DNA of 64,000 nt from Microvenator marinus (GTDB lineage: Bacteria > Myxococcota_A > Bradymonadia > Bradymonadales > Bradymonadaceae): the NCBI RefSeq assembly GCF_007993755.1, contig NZ_CP042467.1, forward strand, positions 3,372,001 through 3,436,000, written 5' to 3'. The stretch's first letter is position 1. Every line of letters starts with the position of its first letter. This document shows, piece by piece, positions 50,165-59,132 of the stretch. The notes below the pieces were generated by a model. The model had not been told where the DNA came from and did no database searches. It worked only from the letters and a program-made list of their open reading frames with translations. The translations under genes and the position numbers were made by a program.

Positions 50165-51019
50165 TCAAGGCTTTTGGCCTTCCACAACTCGGTCATGACC
50201 TGAATAGTCCTTTCGGATCGCCACGTCCACAAACCCGGCATTGCCCAAAATCTCAACGACTTTCGGGCCCTGTGAGAACCCAATCTCCACCAAGAACCAG
50301 CCGCCGGCATTAAGGCCCGAAAACGCCTGCTTCGCCAGTGGCCGAATCAAATCGAGCCCGTCAGCACCGGCAAATAAGGCGGACTTGGGCTCGTACTTGA
50401 GCACGTCCTCGTCCATCAGATTCTCTTCGTTAGTCGCAATATACGGCGGATTCGAGACCACGAGGTCCCATGGGCCCGGCGCGGCCGCCATCAAATCACT
50501 CTTCAAAACCTCAACTCGCTCGTGCAACTCATGCTTCGCGGCATTCTCACGAGTGAGCTCGACGGCACCATCGCTCAGGTCTACCAGGGTAACCTGCGCG
50601 CCAGGAATCTCGTGCGCCAGCGTAAGCCCGATACAACCCGTGCCGCAGCCTACATCCAAGATGCTCGGCGTGCCGCCAACCTCAACCAATTCGAGCACGC
50701 GCTCCACCAAGATTTCCGTATCCGGCCTCGGAATCAACGCCCTTGAATCGCATTTAAAGTCGAGCGCCCAGAATGCGCGCTCGCCCGTCAAATACGCAAC
50801 TGGCTCCCGCGCAACGCGCCGCTTGATCAGCGCTCGAAACGCAGCTAACTCGTCTGGGTTGAGCGGGCGGTCCCACTGCATATAGAGCTCCACGCGGCGC
50901 AAACCGAGCGTGTGCCCGAGCAAAAGCTCTGCGTCGAGTTTAGGGCTCTCAAGCCCTTTCTCCCCAAAAAAATCAGCGGTCCATTTGATAAGCCGCTCAA
51001 CAGTCCAAGTTTCACTCAT
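50165..51019 (-). CDS. prmC: Peptide chain release factor N5-glutamine methyltransferase
   Basis: About 284 aa. The SAM-binding ILDVGCGTGCIGLTLA and the VSNPPYIATNEE motif (NPPY) identify the PrmC/HemK family, and the N-terminal helical domain (DAELLLGHTLGL) is typical. It methylates the GGQ glutamine of release factors RF1/RF2. ATG 51019 overlaps the mog stop by 1 nt (TGATG); an upstream GTG at 51022 is possible. Confidence 0.93.
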   Translation of the reverse strand: MSETWTVERLIKWTADFFGEKGLESPKLDAELLLGHTLGLRRVELYMQWDRPLNPDELAAFRALIKRRVAREPVAYLTGERAFWALDFKCDSRALIPRPDTEILVERVLELVEVGGTPSILDVGCGTGCIGLTLAHEIPGAQVTLVDLSDGAVELTRENAAKHELHERVEVLKSDLMAAAPGPWDLVVSNPPYIATNEENLMDEDVLKYEPKSALFAGADGLDLIRPLAKQAFSGLNAGGWFLVEIGFSQGPKVVEILGNAGFVDVAIRKDYSGHDRVVEGQKP

Positions 51020-51552
51020 CACTTCTTCTTCGGCCTAAACGCCACAACAACTTCGGGATTCGTGTCTACCAAAGGCCCGCCCATCAGCTCCAAACAATAC
51101 GGAATCGAGGCGAAAAGTACGTCCAAGATTTCCGCGATCGACTTCGGCTGACCAGGTAGATTCACGATCAGGGAAGTGCCACGAATTGCCCCCACTTGTC
51201 TCGAAAGAATCGCAGTCGGCACATAGTTCAACGAAATCTGCCGCATGCGCTCGCCGAATCCAGGTAACTCCTTGTCCGCAACGTCGAGCGTAGCCTCCGG
51301 AGTAACATCTCGAGGCGCAGGTCCTGTGCCGCCCGTGGTCAGAACCAAATGGCAAGCGTGTTGATCGATCAACTCCACGATTGCTGCCGAAATTTGCTCG
51401 CGTTCATCCGGCACTATACGTGCCAACGTCTCGTAGGGTGTGCTCAGCCCCTTCTCCAACCACGCCACGATTCCCGGGCCACCGCGATCCTCGTATTCCC
51501 CAGAAAACGCGCGGTCGCTAACAGTTAATACACCGACTTTTAAGGTCTCCAC
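51019..51552 (-). CDS. mogA: Molybdopterin adenylyltransferase / MoaB-type protein
   Basis: About 177 aa. The VGVLTVSDRAFSGEYEDRGGP and TTGGTGPAPRDVTPEA motifs bind molybdopterin, and GTSLIVNLPGQPKSIAEI ends the domain. It belongs to the MogA/MoaB family that adenylates molybdopterin during molybdenum-cofactor synthesis; the sequence cannot separate MogA from MoaB. GTG 51552 is chosen because GGAG lies 7 nt upstream; TTG 51564 is the alternative. Coupled to prmC by a 1-nt overlap. Confidence 0.8.
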   Translation of the reverse strand: METLKVGVLTVSDRAFSGEYEDRGGPGIVAWLEKGLSTPYETLARIVPDEREQISAAIVELIDQHACHLVLTTGGTGPAPRDVTPEATLDVADKELPGFGERMRQISLNYVPTAILSRQVGAIRGTSLIVNLPGQPKSIAEILDVLFASIPYCLELMGGPLVDTNPEVVVAFRPKKK

Positions 51553-51716
51553 ATCTATCTCCAATCAAAACTCACCTAGTCCTATCGCAAAACTCCGTTT
51601 CGTTCGAAGGAAACCAAGAAATCTCAAAAAATTTCTCAACACTTCGCAAAACCGTCCGAAAACATACTTGTAGACCAAAGATGTCTATGTTACTGAAACT
51701 TTGTTCAGGCGTTGCC

Positions 51717-53549
51717 ATGTCATATACAGAAGCTTTAAAAACTCATTTCGGGTTCGATGGATTCCGCGGCGGACAGGAAGACATCGTCAATACAATTATG
51801 TCCGGGACAAGCGCACTTGCCGTGATGCCGACAGGGGCGGGGAAGAGCCTTTGTTATCAGCTGCCCGCGTGCCTTCTACCGGGTCTCACGGTAGTGATTT
51901 CGCCACTTATCGCTCTGATGAAGGACCAGGTGGATAGCGCCAGAGCGCGCGGTTTGAAGGCCTCCTGCATCCATTCTGGGCTCTCGTGGCCGGAACAGCA
52001 GCAGGTCCTTCAAGATATCGCGCAGGGCAGGTTGGACCTCATCTACATTGCCCCGGAGCGTTTTCAGAGCGAAGTCTTCCGGGATGCCCTCTCATCCACC
52101 ACGATAAGCCTGCTCGCCATTGATGAGGCCCATTGCATCAGCCAGTGGGGGCATGATTTTAGGCCGGACTATCTGGAGATCGGGACCTTTAGGAAGTTCC
52201 TTAACGAGCCGGTGACGCTGGCGCTGACTGCCACCGCCACGCCGGAAGTTCAGCAAGATATTTTGCGCCAACTCCAGATTCAGAACGCACGCGTGATCGT
52301 CTCAGGGTTCGAGCGCGAAAACCTCTTTTTTGAGGTCATCCCGGTGGACTCGGAGGAGTCGAAGATTCGGGTGCTTGAGGAAATGCTCCGCGCACGTGAG
52401 GGTCAGGTTTCGGTGGTCTATTGTGCCACTCGAAAACAAGTAGACCTCGTGTCTGGTCGCCTAAAGCGCGCGGGTTTCCTTGTGGGGGCGTATCATGCGG
52501 GGCTCAAGGATTTTGAGCGCGAAAGTGTTCAGGACATGTTTATGGCCGGAGACCTGCCCGTGCTCGTGGCTACCAACGCCTTCGGTATGGGCGTGGATAA
52601 ATCGGACGTGCGGGCGATCGTCCATATGAACTTCCCTGGCAGTGTAGAAGGCTACTATCAGGAGGCCGGGCGCGCCGGCAGAGACGGTGAGCCCGCCTCG
52701 TGTACCGTGCTCTACTCACCCAAAGATAAGGGGATTCACCAATTCTTCTTAGATGTCTCCTACCCAAGCGCCACCCTCGTGATGAGTGTGTGGTCGGAGG
52801 TCCGTCGCCTCGGTCTTGGTACCCACTCCATTGGTGCGGACGTGATTTCTCGCTATCTGAGCAAGTCGTCTAGAAAAACGGTTTCCCATCCCGGTGCGGT
52901 AGAGGCGGCCATGAGAGTGCTGAAGACCGCCGGGCATATTGATTTTGGTATTCGTGATGGGTTTCCTTGGATCGCCTGTCTGGACCTCGCGCGGTCGCGA
53001 GACCTGCGCGTGGATTGGGACCAACTCAAGTTGCGAAGGGATATCGCCTACCGTCAAACCCAAGATATGGTGCGCTACTGCGAGTCTCGAAAGTGCCGAC
53101 AGGTCAACCTTCTGAAATACTTCAAAAGCACTTCGTCTTTTGGCAAACGTTGCGGGCATTGCGATAATTGCACGGGCACCAATGCCCCCGTCGCAAAGCG
53201 GCCGCTCGTGGAGATCGAAGACGACTACCAAACCCTTGTGAGAAAGGCCTTGAGCGGGGTGGCACGGTGTAGAGGCCGCGTTCAGGCAGACCTCGTTGCG
53301 GCTATGCTTCGTGGGTCAAACGCCCAAAAACTAAGCTCAAAACGGCTGGATCAACTCTCCACTTACGGTATCCTATCTAGCCTGGATGCCCCTAGAATTC
53401 ATGAGCTCCTGGTGCAATTGGAAGACTACCGGCTTGTCGTAAAGTCTCAGGACTTCCTTGCACTCACACCCGCCGGCGCTGATGTGATGCGCGGTGAAAA
53501 GGATGTCCCAGATGGTTTGAGGGCTTCCACGTCTACGAGGGCCAGTTAA
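51717..53549 (+). CDS. recQ: ATP-dependent DNA helicase RecQ
   Basis: About 610 aa. The motifs are clear: FGFDGFRGGQEDIV at the start, MPTGAGKSLCYQLPA (Walker A), AIDEAHCISQWGHDFRPDY (DEAH), and GMGVDKSDVRAIVHMNFPGSVEGYYQEAGRAGRDG. The RQC region has the zinc Cys C-C..GHCDNC. RecQ unwinds 3'-tailed DNA in recombination and repair. The C-terminus is short and shows no clear HRDC domain. ATG 51717 is the usual N-terminus; ATG 51681 is also in frame. It ends 4 nt before the next gene. Confidence 0.93.
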   Translation: MSYTEALKTHFGFDGFRGGQEDIVNTIMSGTSALAVMPTGAGKSLCYQLPACLLPGLTVVISPLIALMKDQVDSARARGLKASCIHSGLSWPEQQQVLQDIAQGRLDLIYIAPERFQSEVFRDALSSTTISLLAIDEAHCISQWGHDFRPDYLEIGTFRKFLNEPVTLALTATATPEVQQDILRQLQIQNARVIVSGFERENLFFEVIPVDSEESKIRVLEEMLRAREGQVSVVYCATRKQVDLVSGRLKRAGFLVGAYHAGLKDFERESVQDMFMAGDLPVLVATNAFGMGVDKSDVRAIVHMNFPGSVEGYYQEAGRAGRDGEPASCTVLYSPKDKGIHQFFLDVSYPSATLVMSVWSEVRRLGLGTHSIGADVISRYLSKSSRKTVSHPGAVEAAMRVLKTAGHIDFGIRDGFPWIACLDLARSRDLRVDWDQLKLRRDIAYRQTQDMVRYCESRKCRQVNLLKYFKSTSSFGKRCGHCDNCTGTNAPVAKRPLVEIEDDYQTLVRKALSGVARCRGRVQADLVAAMLRGSNAQKLSSKRLDQLSTYGILSSLDAPRIHELLVQLEDYRLVVKSQDFLALTPAGADVMRGEKDVPDGLRASTSTRAS

Positions 53550-53552
53550 CAC

Positions 53553-54635
53553 ATGCTCATCACCATCCCCGACTACACGCGCCCGTTGAACATTCCCGCG
53601 GTTCTATCAGAAACACTGAAAGACCTGCGAGAGAGCGGCACCAACCTGTCTTCCGTCAAAGTGATGGTTGGGCTTGGCCTGCACAGACCACTGACACCCA
53701 ATGAGAAACAACCGATTCTAGACGTGACGCGAGCGCACGGCTTGGAAGCCTCGCAAGTGCTTGAGAACCATCCCCACGCTCAAGATCTCATCTGCGTTTC
53801 CGAAGATCCGCCAGCTTACTTTTCGCCGCACGTAGTCAACGCTCCAGAAATTCTGACGATAGGCGTGGTGGAGCCTCATCAGTACGCGGGCTTCTCGGGC
53901 GGGGCAAAAGGCGTGGTCATTGGATGTGGAGGTGCTCGCACGATTCAACACCTTCATAGCCTGAGCATGCTGGCTAGGCCGGGCGTGGGTGTAGGCATCA
54001 CGCAGGGGAATCCCTTCCTCGAGACCCTTTGGGAGATCGCCGGACTTCTTCCTCCGATTCGTGGGAGATTCTGGGTCCCCGAGGCCAATGGCGAAGGCGG
54101 ATGGTTTGAAGGGCCCGCAAAAGAAGCGCATCACAACGCTTGTGAGTACGCAAAGACCGTTCATTTTCAGGAAGTCGAACCACAGGATTGGCTGCTTCTG
54201 AAGGTGCCGCCTTCAAAAGCGAGCAACTTCTATCAGGCTTCGAGGGCTGCGACCTATGCGGCATTGGTGGCGCGTCCGGCCATCAAACCAGGGGGCTGGA
54301 TTTTTGTAGAGGCTTCGTGCCCGGAGGGTTTTGGCGCAGGCGAGGGCGAGCGAGCTGCAGCTGAACGGGCTATGCTGGGTGTCGACGAACTTCTTCGGCA
54401 GTTACGAAGTCCCTCGCCACCCCAAACTTCGGGTGGCGCTCAGCGAGCCTACGTGCTGGCGTTGGCGTTGGAGAGGGCAAAAATCGGGTTGGTCGGGGCG
54501 CCTCGGATTCCGGAACTAGAACATCTGGGTATCCCTCAGTTCGATTCGCTAGAAGGCCTCTGCGAGGGAAGCGGGCTGGTCGTTGACTCACCGTTTCATC
54601 GTGTACCCATGTGTACAAGCGGACTCACGGGCTAG
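53553..54635 (+). CDS. larA: LarA-family (nickel-pincer type) racemase
   Basis: The protein is 360 aa. DYTRPL, GLGLHRPLTPNE and VEPHQYAGFSGGAKGVVIGCGGA are the LarA (DUF2088) signatures that place the nickel-pincer cofactor; the His and Lys contacts are present. LarA interconverts D- and L-lactate or related 2-hydroxyacids. No larB, larC or larE maturation gene is nearby, so the specificity and activity are open, and the symbol is by family. It starts 4 nt after recQ and its end overlaps the convergent RND gene by 11 nt. Confidence 0.75.
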   Translation: MLITIPDYTRPLNIPAVLSETLKDLRESGTNLSSVKVMVGLGLHRPLTPNEKQPILDVTRAHGLEASQVLENHPHAQDLICVSEDPPAYFSPHVVNAPEILTIGVVEPHQYAGFSGGAKGVVIGCGGARTIQHLHSLSMLARPGVGVGITQGNPFLETLWEIAGLLPPIRGRFWVPEANGEGGWFEGPAKEAHHNACEYAKTVHFQEVEPQDWLLLKVPPSKASNFYQASRAATYAALVARPAIKPGGWIFVEASCPEGFGAGEGERAAAERAMLGVDELLRQLRSPSPPQTSGGAQRAYVLALALERAKIGLVGAPRIPELEHLGIPQFDSLEGLCEGSGLVVDSPFHRVPMCTSGLTG

Positions 54636-57600
54636 GGCTCGTGAATCTGTCTACGAACCAGTTCCGCAAATCGTCTATCAACGTGTACGCGATAGGAACC
54701 ACGTAGACCGTAAAGATCGTAGCCGTAATCAACCCACCAATCACCGTGCGCCCGAGCGGGGCATAAGGCACACCCACAATCTCGGTGGCTCCGATCGCCA
54801 TCGGAATGAGGCCGCCAATCGTGGTCATGGCCGTCATGGTGATGGGCCTAAGCCTGATACGACCCGCCTCAACCAAAGCCTCGTGGCGGTCTTGGGACGA
54901 CCGAATCATGATGTTGACTCGGTCGACGAGCACAATCGCGTTGTTCACCACAATCCCCACCAAAATGATCAGCCCAACTCCCGCCATCACATCAAAGGGA
55001 GTGCCCGTCGCGTAGAGGATCCAATACGTGCCAAGGAACGCGAACGGAATCGAGAGGATGATCACAAAAGGGAGTACAAAACTCTCAAAGAGAATGCCCA
55101 TCAGAAGGAACACAAAAATGATGGCCATCCCGAGTGCAAACTGCCTGTCCCGCGCTTCCTGCGCGAGCTGCAGGAATCTATCGCCCTTGCGCACGTTGTA
55201 GCCTCGCGGCAGCTCGATCCCCGCCAATTCTCTATCGATCTCTTCCCCAAGAATTTTTAGATCATCGCGGGTCGTCAAAACCTGAATTTCAAGGCGCGCT
55301 TGTCCATTCACGCGGCTAATCTCGTTATAGCCAGGCGCAACCTCGCCCTGCGCGAGAATACCAATCGGTAGTCCCGGGCCACCAAGAGGGCTAGGAATCG
55401 CAATATTCTCAAGCTCCGCCCGCGTTGTCGTCGCGTCGGCTTTGTTTCGAATCCAAAGCGGTACGTCCTCGCCCTGATAGTTGATGGTCCCGGTTCGTCG
55501 GCCTCGCAGCGCGTAGTCAATCGCCCCACCCACCATCAATGGTGATACCCCAAGGCGCTGGCCCAAGTCCGAATCCATCGTGTACCGAAGCTCCGTTGCA
55601 CGCGCGTCGTCCTCACCCACCAACACGTTCATCACGTCCGGAATCCGCCTCAATCTGAGGGCCACGCCGTTGCCGATCTCAGTCAGCCGCTCAGTATCAG
55701 GTCCCTCGATATCTACCGTGACAGATTGCTCCTGGCCCGCACCACCCCAGCCGATGCGCCAATCGCTGCCAGGCATCGTTGGAAAGCCGTCCTTGATCTT
55801 CTCAATGACCTCCTCGCGCGACATTTCGCGCTCCGCAGCGTCCTCAAGGAAAAGTCTAAACTGAGGATTGCCCCACTGGCCGCCCATCCGCGTCATCCAC
55901 GTGCGCACCTCAATGTCTCTTGCATTCTCAGCGACCCACTTTTCGTACTCGTCCAAGAGGCGGACTTTCTCCTCGTAAGTCGTGGTGGACTCAAAATCGA
56001 AGAAGATCCGGACATCGTTGATATTCGCCTCGACCTTGTCGGTTTGCTTGATATTGCGAAACGGAATCACGAGCGTGGCCAAACACAAGGTGATGAAGAG
56101 CGTGCTCGTCGCGCGATTATGCAGGCACCACGAAAGCGAGTGCGCATAGAGGTCTTGCAGCTTCTCAACCGCCGGTACCGTGGCAACGCTGGTCTCAGTA
56201 TCAATCCAGGTAGTCGCCAGAGGGATGAACACAAGACTCACCAACAAGCTCGCGGTCAGCGAGATACACACTGGAAATCCAATCTCGCCCAGATAGAACC
56301 TAATCGTTTCGGACCCGGACATCAGGACCATCGGCAAGAAAACCACGATGGTTGTAGACGTAGCCACAATGATCGCGAGCCCCACCTCACCAGCACCACG
56401 CGGCGCGGCCACGGCAATCGGCTCACCGAGCATCCTGCGCCTTTGAATCGCCTCAGTCACCACGATACTATTGTCCACGACCATGCCCACAGAGAGCATT
56501 AGGCCCATCAAACTCAGCGCGTTGAGTGTGACGCCCACGAAGTACATCACCGTGATCGTGATCAAGAGGCTCAAGGGAATGGCCACCGCCGTCACGAGCG
56601 TCATGCGCGCCCGACGCAGGAAGAAGAAGAGGATGATGATGGCCAAAAGTCCGCCGAAGAATGCGGTCTCGGCGAGGTTGTAGAGGCTCCCCTCGATGAC
56701 CTCACCCTGGTCAAAAAAGACGTCGGCTTTGACGTTTTTATCCGGCCCCGACACCTCATTGAGCTTGTCTCGAATGGCACGCGCGGCGTCCACCGTATTG
56801 ACCTGAGACTCCTTGTAAATGGCCACGATGTAGCCACTCTGCCCGTCAATTCTGTAGATTTCGCGGTCGTTCGCACGGTGTACCCGGACATCGGCCACAT
56901 CCTGCAGCAAAATCCCGGGACCAATCGGAAGTTCGCGCAGATCCTGTAGGTCTTCTAGTTTGGCCAGCACGCGCAGCGGATAGCGACCGTCGGCCTGGTC
57001 TACGGTTCCCGCCGCCAGCGTGAAATTATCGTCCTGCAGGGTCTGAACCAGTTGCGCCACCGAGACGCCCGCCGCGTTCGCCCGCTTATCATCCACCTCA
57101 ACCACGACCTCAATCGGCCTCAACCCCATCACGTCCACGCGGCTGACCTCGGGCAGCCGCTCAAGCGGCTGAATCAGGTTTTGCCGAATCTCAACATCGG
57201 GCTCGCCTTCATTGGACCTGAGCTTTGCCCCGACGAACATGAGCGGGTCCTCATCGGGGTCGAACTTCCAGATCACAAAGCGCTGCGCCTCGGCCGGAAG
57301 CTCAGGCTGCACGCGCTCGAGACGGTCCCGGACCTGGTTGTAGGCGTTGGTCATGTCCGTGCCATCCACGAACTGAATCGCAAAACTCGCGTCGGTGGTC
57401 TCGGCCCTTGAACGAACGCGCTGAACGTTTCGAACAGTCCGGAGAATGGACTCCACCGGACGTACGATCTCGCGCTCAACATCAGCAGGTGTGGTCGGAA
57501 CTGTAGGGACGGTGACGTAGAGGAAGGGCGGGGTAAAACCGGAAGGAAGAAGCTGGAGTGTAATTCTCGAGAGCGTAATTGCCCCGATGACGATACTCGC

Positions 57601-57672
57601 CACAAGGAGCATGGCCACCGTAACCGGCCGCCGAACGGCCAGCGCAGGCAAAAAGAAATTTGGCTCCTTCAC
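54625..57672 (-). CDS. RND efflux transporter permease, AcrB-type
   Basis: About 1015 aa. It has the duplicated membrane-periplasmic-membrane architecture of RND proteins. The TM4-type VGMVVDNSIVVTE segment carries one Asp (VDN) where AcrB has two (VDD). PAxDVEREIVRPVE and the long FLFFL helices fit the family. It would export drugs or lipids using the proton gradient. GTG 57672 is chosen because GGAG lies 5 nt upstream and it overlaps the OMF stop by 4 nt (GTGA). It is in an operon with the outer-membrane factor, but no membrane-fusion (adaptor) protein gene is present here. Confidence 0.85.
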   Translation of the reverse strand: MKEPNFFLPALAVRRPVTVAMLLVASIVIGAITLSRITLQLLPSGFTPPFLYVTVPTVPTTPADVEREIVRPVESILRTVRNVQRVRSRAETTDASFAIQFVDGTDMTNAYNQVRDRLERVQPELPAEAQRFVIWKFDPDEDPLMFVGAKLRSNEGEPDVEIRQNLIQPLERLPEVSRVDVMGLRPIEVVVEVDDKRANAAGVSVAQLVQTLQDDNFTLAAGTVDQADGRYPLRVLAKLEDLQDLRELPIGPGILLQDVADVRVHRANDREIYRIDGQSGYIVAIYKESQVNTVDAARAIRDKLNEVSGPDKNVKADVFFDQGEVIEGSLYNLAETAFFGGLLAIIILFFFLRRARMTLVTAVAIPLSLLITITVMYFVGVTLNALSLMGLMLSVGMVVDNSIVVTEAIQRRRMLGEPIAVAAPRGAGEVGLAIIVATSTTIVVFLPMVLMSGSETIRFYLGEIGFPVCISLTASLLVSLVFIPLATTWIDTETSVATVPAVEKLQDLYAHSLSWCLHNRATSTLFITLCLATLVIPFRNIKQTDKVEANINDVRIFFDFESTTTYEEKVRLLDEYEKWVAENARDIEVRTWMTRMGGQWGNPQFRLFLEDAAEREMSREEVIEKIKDGFPTMPGSDWRIGWGGAGQEQSVTVDIEGPDTERLTEIGNGVALRLRRIPDVMNVLVGEDDARATELRYTMDSDLGQRLGVSPLMVGGAIDYALRGRRTGTINYQGEDVPLWIRNKADATTTRAELENIAIPSPLGGPGLPIGILAQGEVAPGYNEISRVNGQARLEIQVLTTRDDLKILGEEIDRELAGIELPRGYNVRKGDRFLQLAQEARDRQFALGMAIIFVFLLMGILFESFVLPFVIILSIPFAFLGTYWILYATGTPFDVMAGVGLIILVGIVVNNAIVLVDRVNIMIRSSQDRHEALVEAGRIRLRPITMTAMTTIGGLIPMAIGATEIVGVPYAPLGRTVIGGLITATIFTVYVVPIAYTLIDDLRNWFVDRFTSPSP

Positions 57673-59132
57673 TCCATCTCCACGTTCCACTGTTCCAGAA
57701 GCTCGCCGGTCAGACGCAGCACGCCCATATGCGCAAGCTTCACATCGAGTTCGGTCTGCGCGGCGCGAATCTCCGCGTCTTGCAGCGTGCGCTCTAGCTC
57801 CATCACCTCAAGATAACTCGCTAGCCCACCCGCATATTTCAAATTCGTCGCCTCAAGGTTCTTTCTGGCCAGCCGAACTTCGTCCACGCTCAATTCGGCG
57901 CGTTTCTTCTGGGTTTCGTAAAGTCGAATAGCCTGGCGAACCTGTCGCTCGATCTGGAGCTCCGCCTCGGTATACCGCCATCGCGCACGTTCCACGGCTA
58001 TCTCGTCCGCCTCCAGCTGAGCTGTGGCGAGCGTATTGTCTAAAGGCATCACGAAGTTCAGGCCCAGGAAGAGGCTCGTGTAATCCAGAGTCGCAATCTG
58101 AGTGAACGAAGGAGCCACCTCTTCGGACAACGAGCGCTGAGACAAGCTCGCCACCGCGTCGAGCTGCGGTTCGGTCTGGTTTTCGCTTCGAACCAAATTG
58201 AGCTCCGCACTTCGGAGCTCTTGGCTCAGCAACAAAAGCTCAGGATTTGATTGGCGCGCACGCTCCAACACACTTTCAACGCTAAAACTATCGCGCGGTG
58301 TTTCGCCGAACTCAGGCGCAACCGGCTCGGCCCCAGGGCTCTTGCCCATAGACACCTGCAAGGACTCCCAGGCGTCGAGCACCTGCGCCTCCGCCAGAAT
58401 CAAGGCTTGCTCGGCTTGAGACACGCGTTGACTGACGATATCGCGCTCCAACTCAGCGAGCTGGCCGGCCTCGATCTGAGCGAGCGTGAGGTCGCCAAAA
58501 TCCTTCGTGCGCCTCAAACTCGCCCGCAACGCTTCGGCTTCGTTGGTGGCTCGCGAGTACGTCCAATAGGCGTTCAGCACGTCCACCACAAGATCCTGAG
58601 CGGCCCTCGCCTGTGTGAGCCTCGCCACATCGAGCTGAAGGCGAGCTGCCGTTTCAGGCAATTCGTTGACCTCGGTACCGAAGTTTTTGAGCAGCGGTTG
58701 GGTGACCCTCGCCGAGAGATTTCCGCCGTAGTTGGGGCCGATGATTCGGACCTCAGAGATGTTGAAATCCGGCACTGTAAAGGGAATCTCGGCGCGCGAA
58801 CGATTCCAATCTAGCCGAACGCTGAGCTGCGTTCCGATCACAAATTGTTTAAGGATCTCCACGCCCGCCGTGCCGAAGGTCGATTTGCGCGTTCCGTCTT
58901 CGATCACACCCGACGACGGCTGTTCGTCATAGCTCACGCCGACGTCCGCCCGAAGCGTCCACGGACGGAGATTTTCCTGACTCTCCAGACTCTTCTCGGA
59001 TTCTCTAACCTGAAGGCCAACCTCTTTGAACCGCGGGTTGGTCTTCGCGGCCTGCTCCAAGAGCTCCTGTGGGCTCAGCGCCACGGCAGGCGCGCTCAGC
59101 GTCAATCCCAGAATCAAAACACCTAATTTCAT
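57669..59132 (-). CDS. TolC-like outer-membrane efflux protein
   Basis: The protein is 487 aa. The signal peptide (MKLGVLILGLTLSAPAVA) is followed by two copies of the OEP-type repeat rich in long coiled-coil helices (QARVLDAWESLQVSMGKSPGAEPVAPEFGE and LQIERQVRQAIRLYETQKKRAELSVDEVRLARKNLEATNLKYAGG-like segments). It would form the trimeric exit duct of an efflux system. Both ends overlap neighbours by 4 nt (pepT upstream, RND downstream), so the three are translated from one message. Confidence 0.85.
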   Translation of the reverse strand: MKLGVLILGLTLSAPAVALSPQELLEQAAKTNPRFKEVGLQVRESEKSLESQENLRPWTLRADVGVSYDEQPSSGVIEDGTRKSTFGTAGVEILKQFVIGTQLSVRLDWNRSRAEIPFTVPDFNISEVRIIGPNYGGNLSARVTQPLLKNFGTEVNELPETAARLQLDVARLTQARAAQDLVVDVLNAYWTYSRATNEAEALRASLRRTKDFGDLTLAQIEAGQLAELERDIVSQRVSQAEQALILAEAQVLDAWESLQVSMGKSPGAEPVAPEFGETPRDSFSVESVLERARQSNPELLLLSQELRSAELNLVRSENQTEPQLDAVASLSQRSLSEEVAPSFTQIATLDYTSLFLGLNFVMPLDNTLATAQLEADEIAVERARWRYTEAELQIERQVRQAIRLYETQKKRAELSVDEVRLARKNLEATNLKYAGGLASYLEVMELERTLQDAEIRAAQTELDVKLAHMGVLRLTGELLEQWNVEME

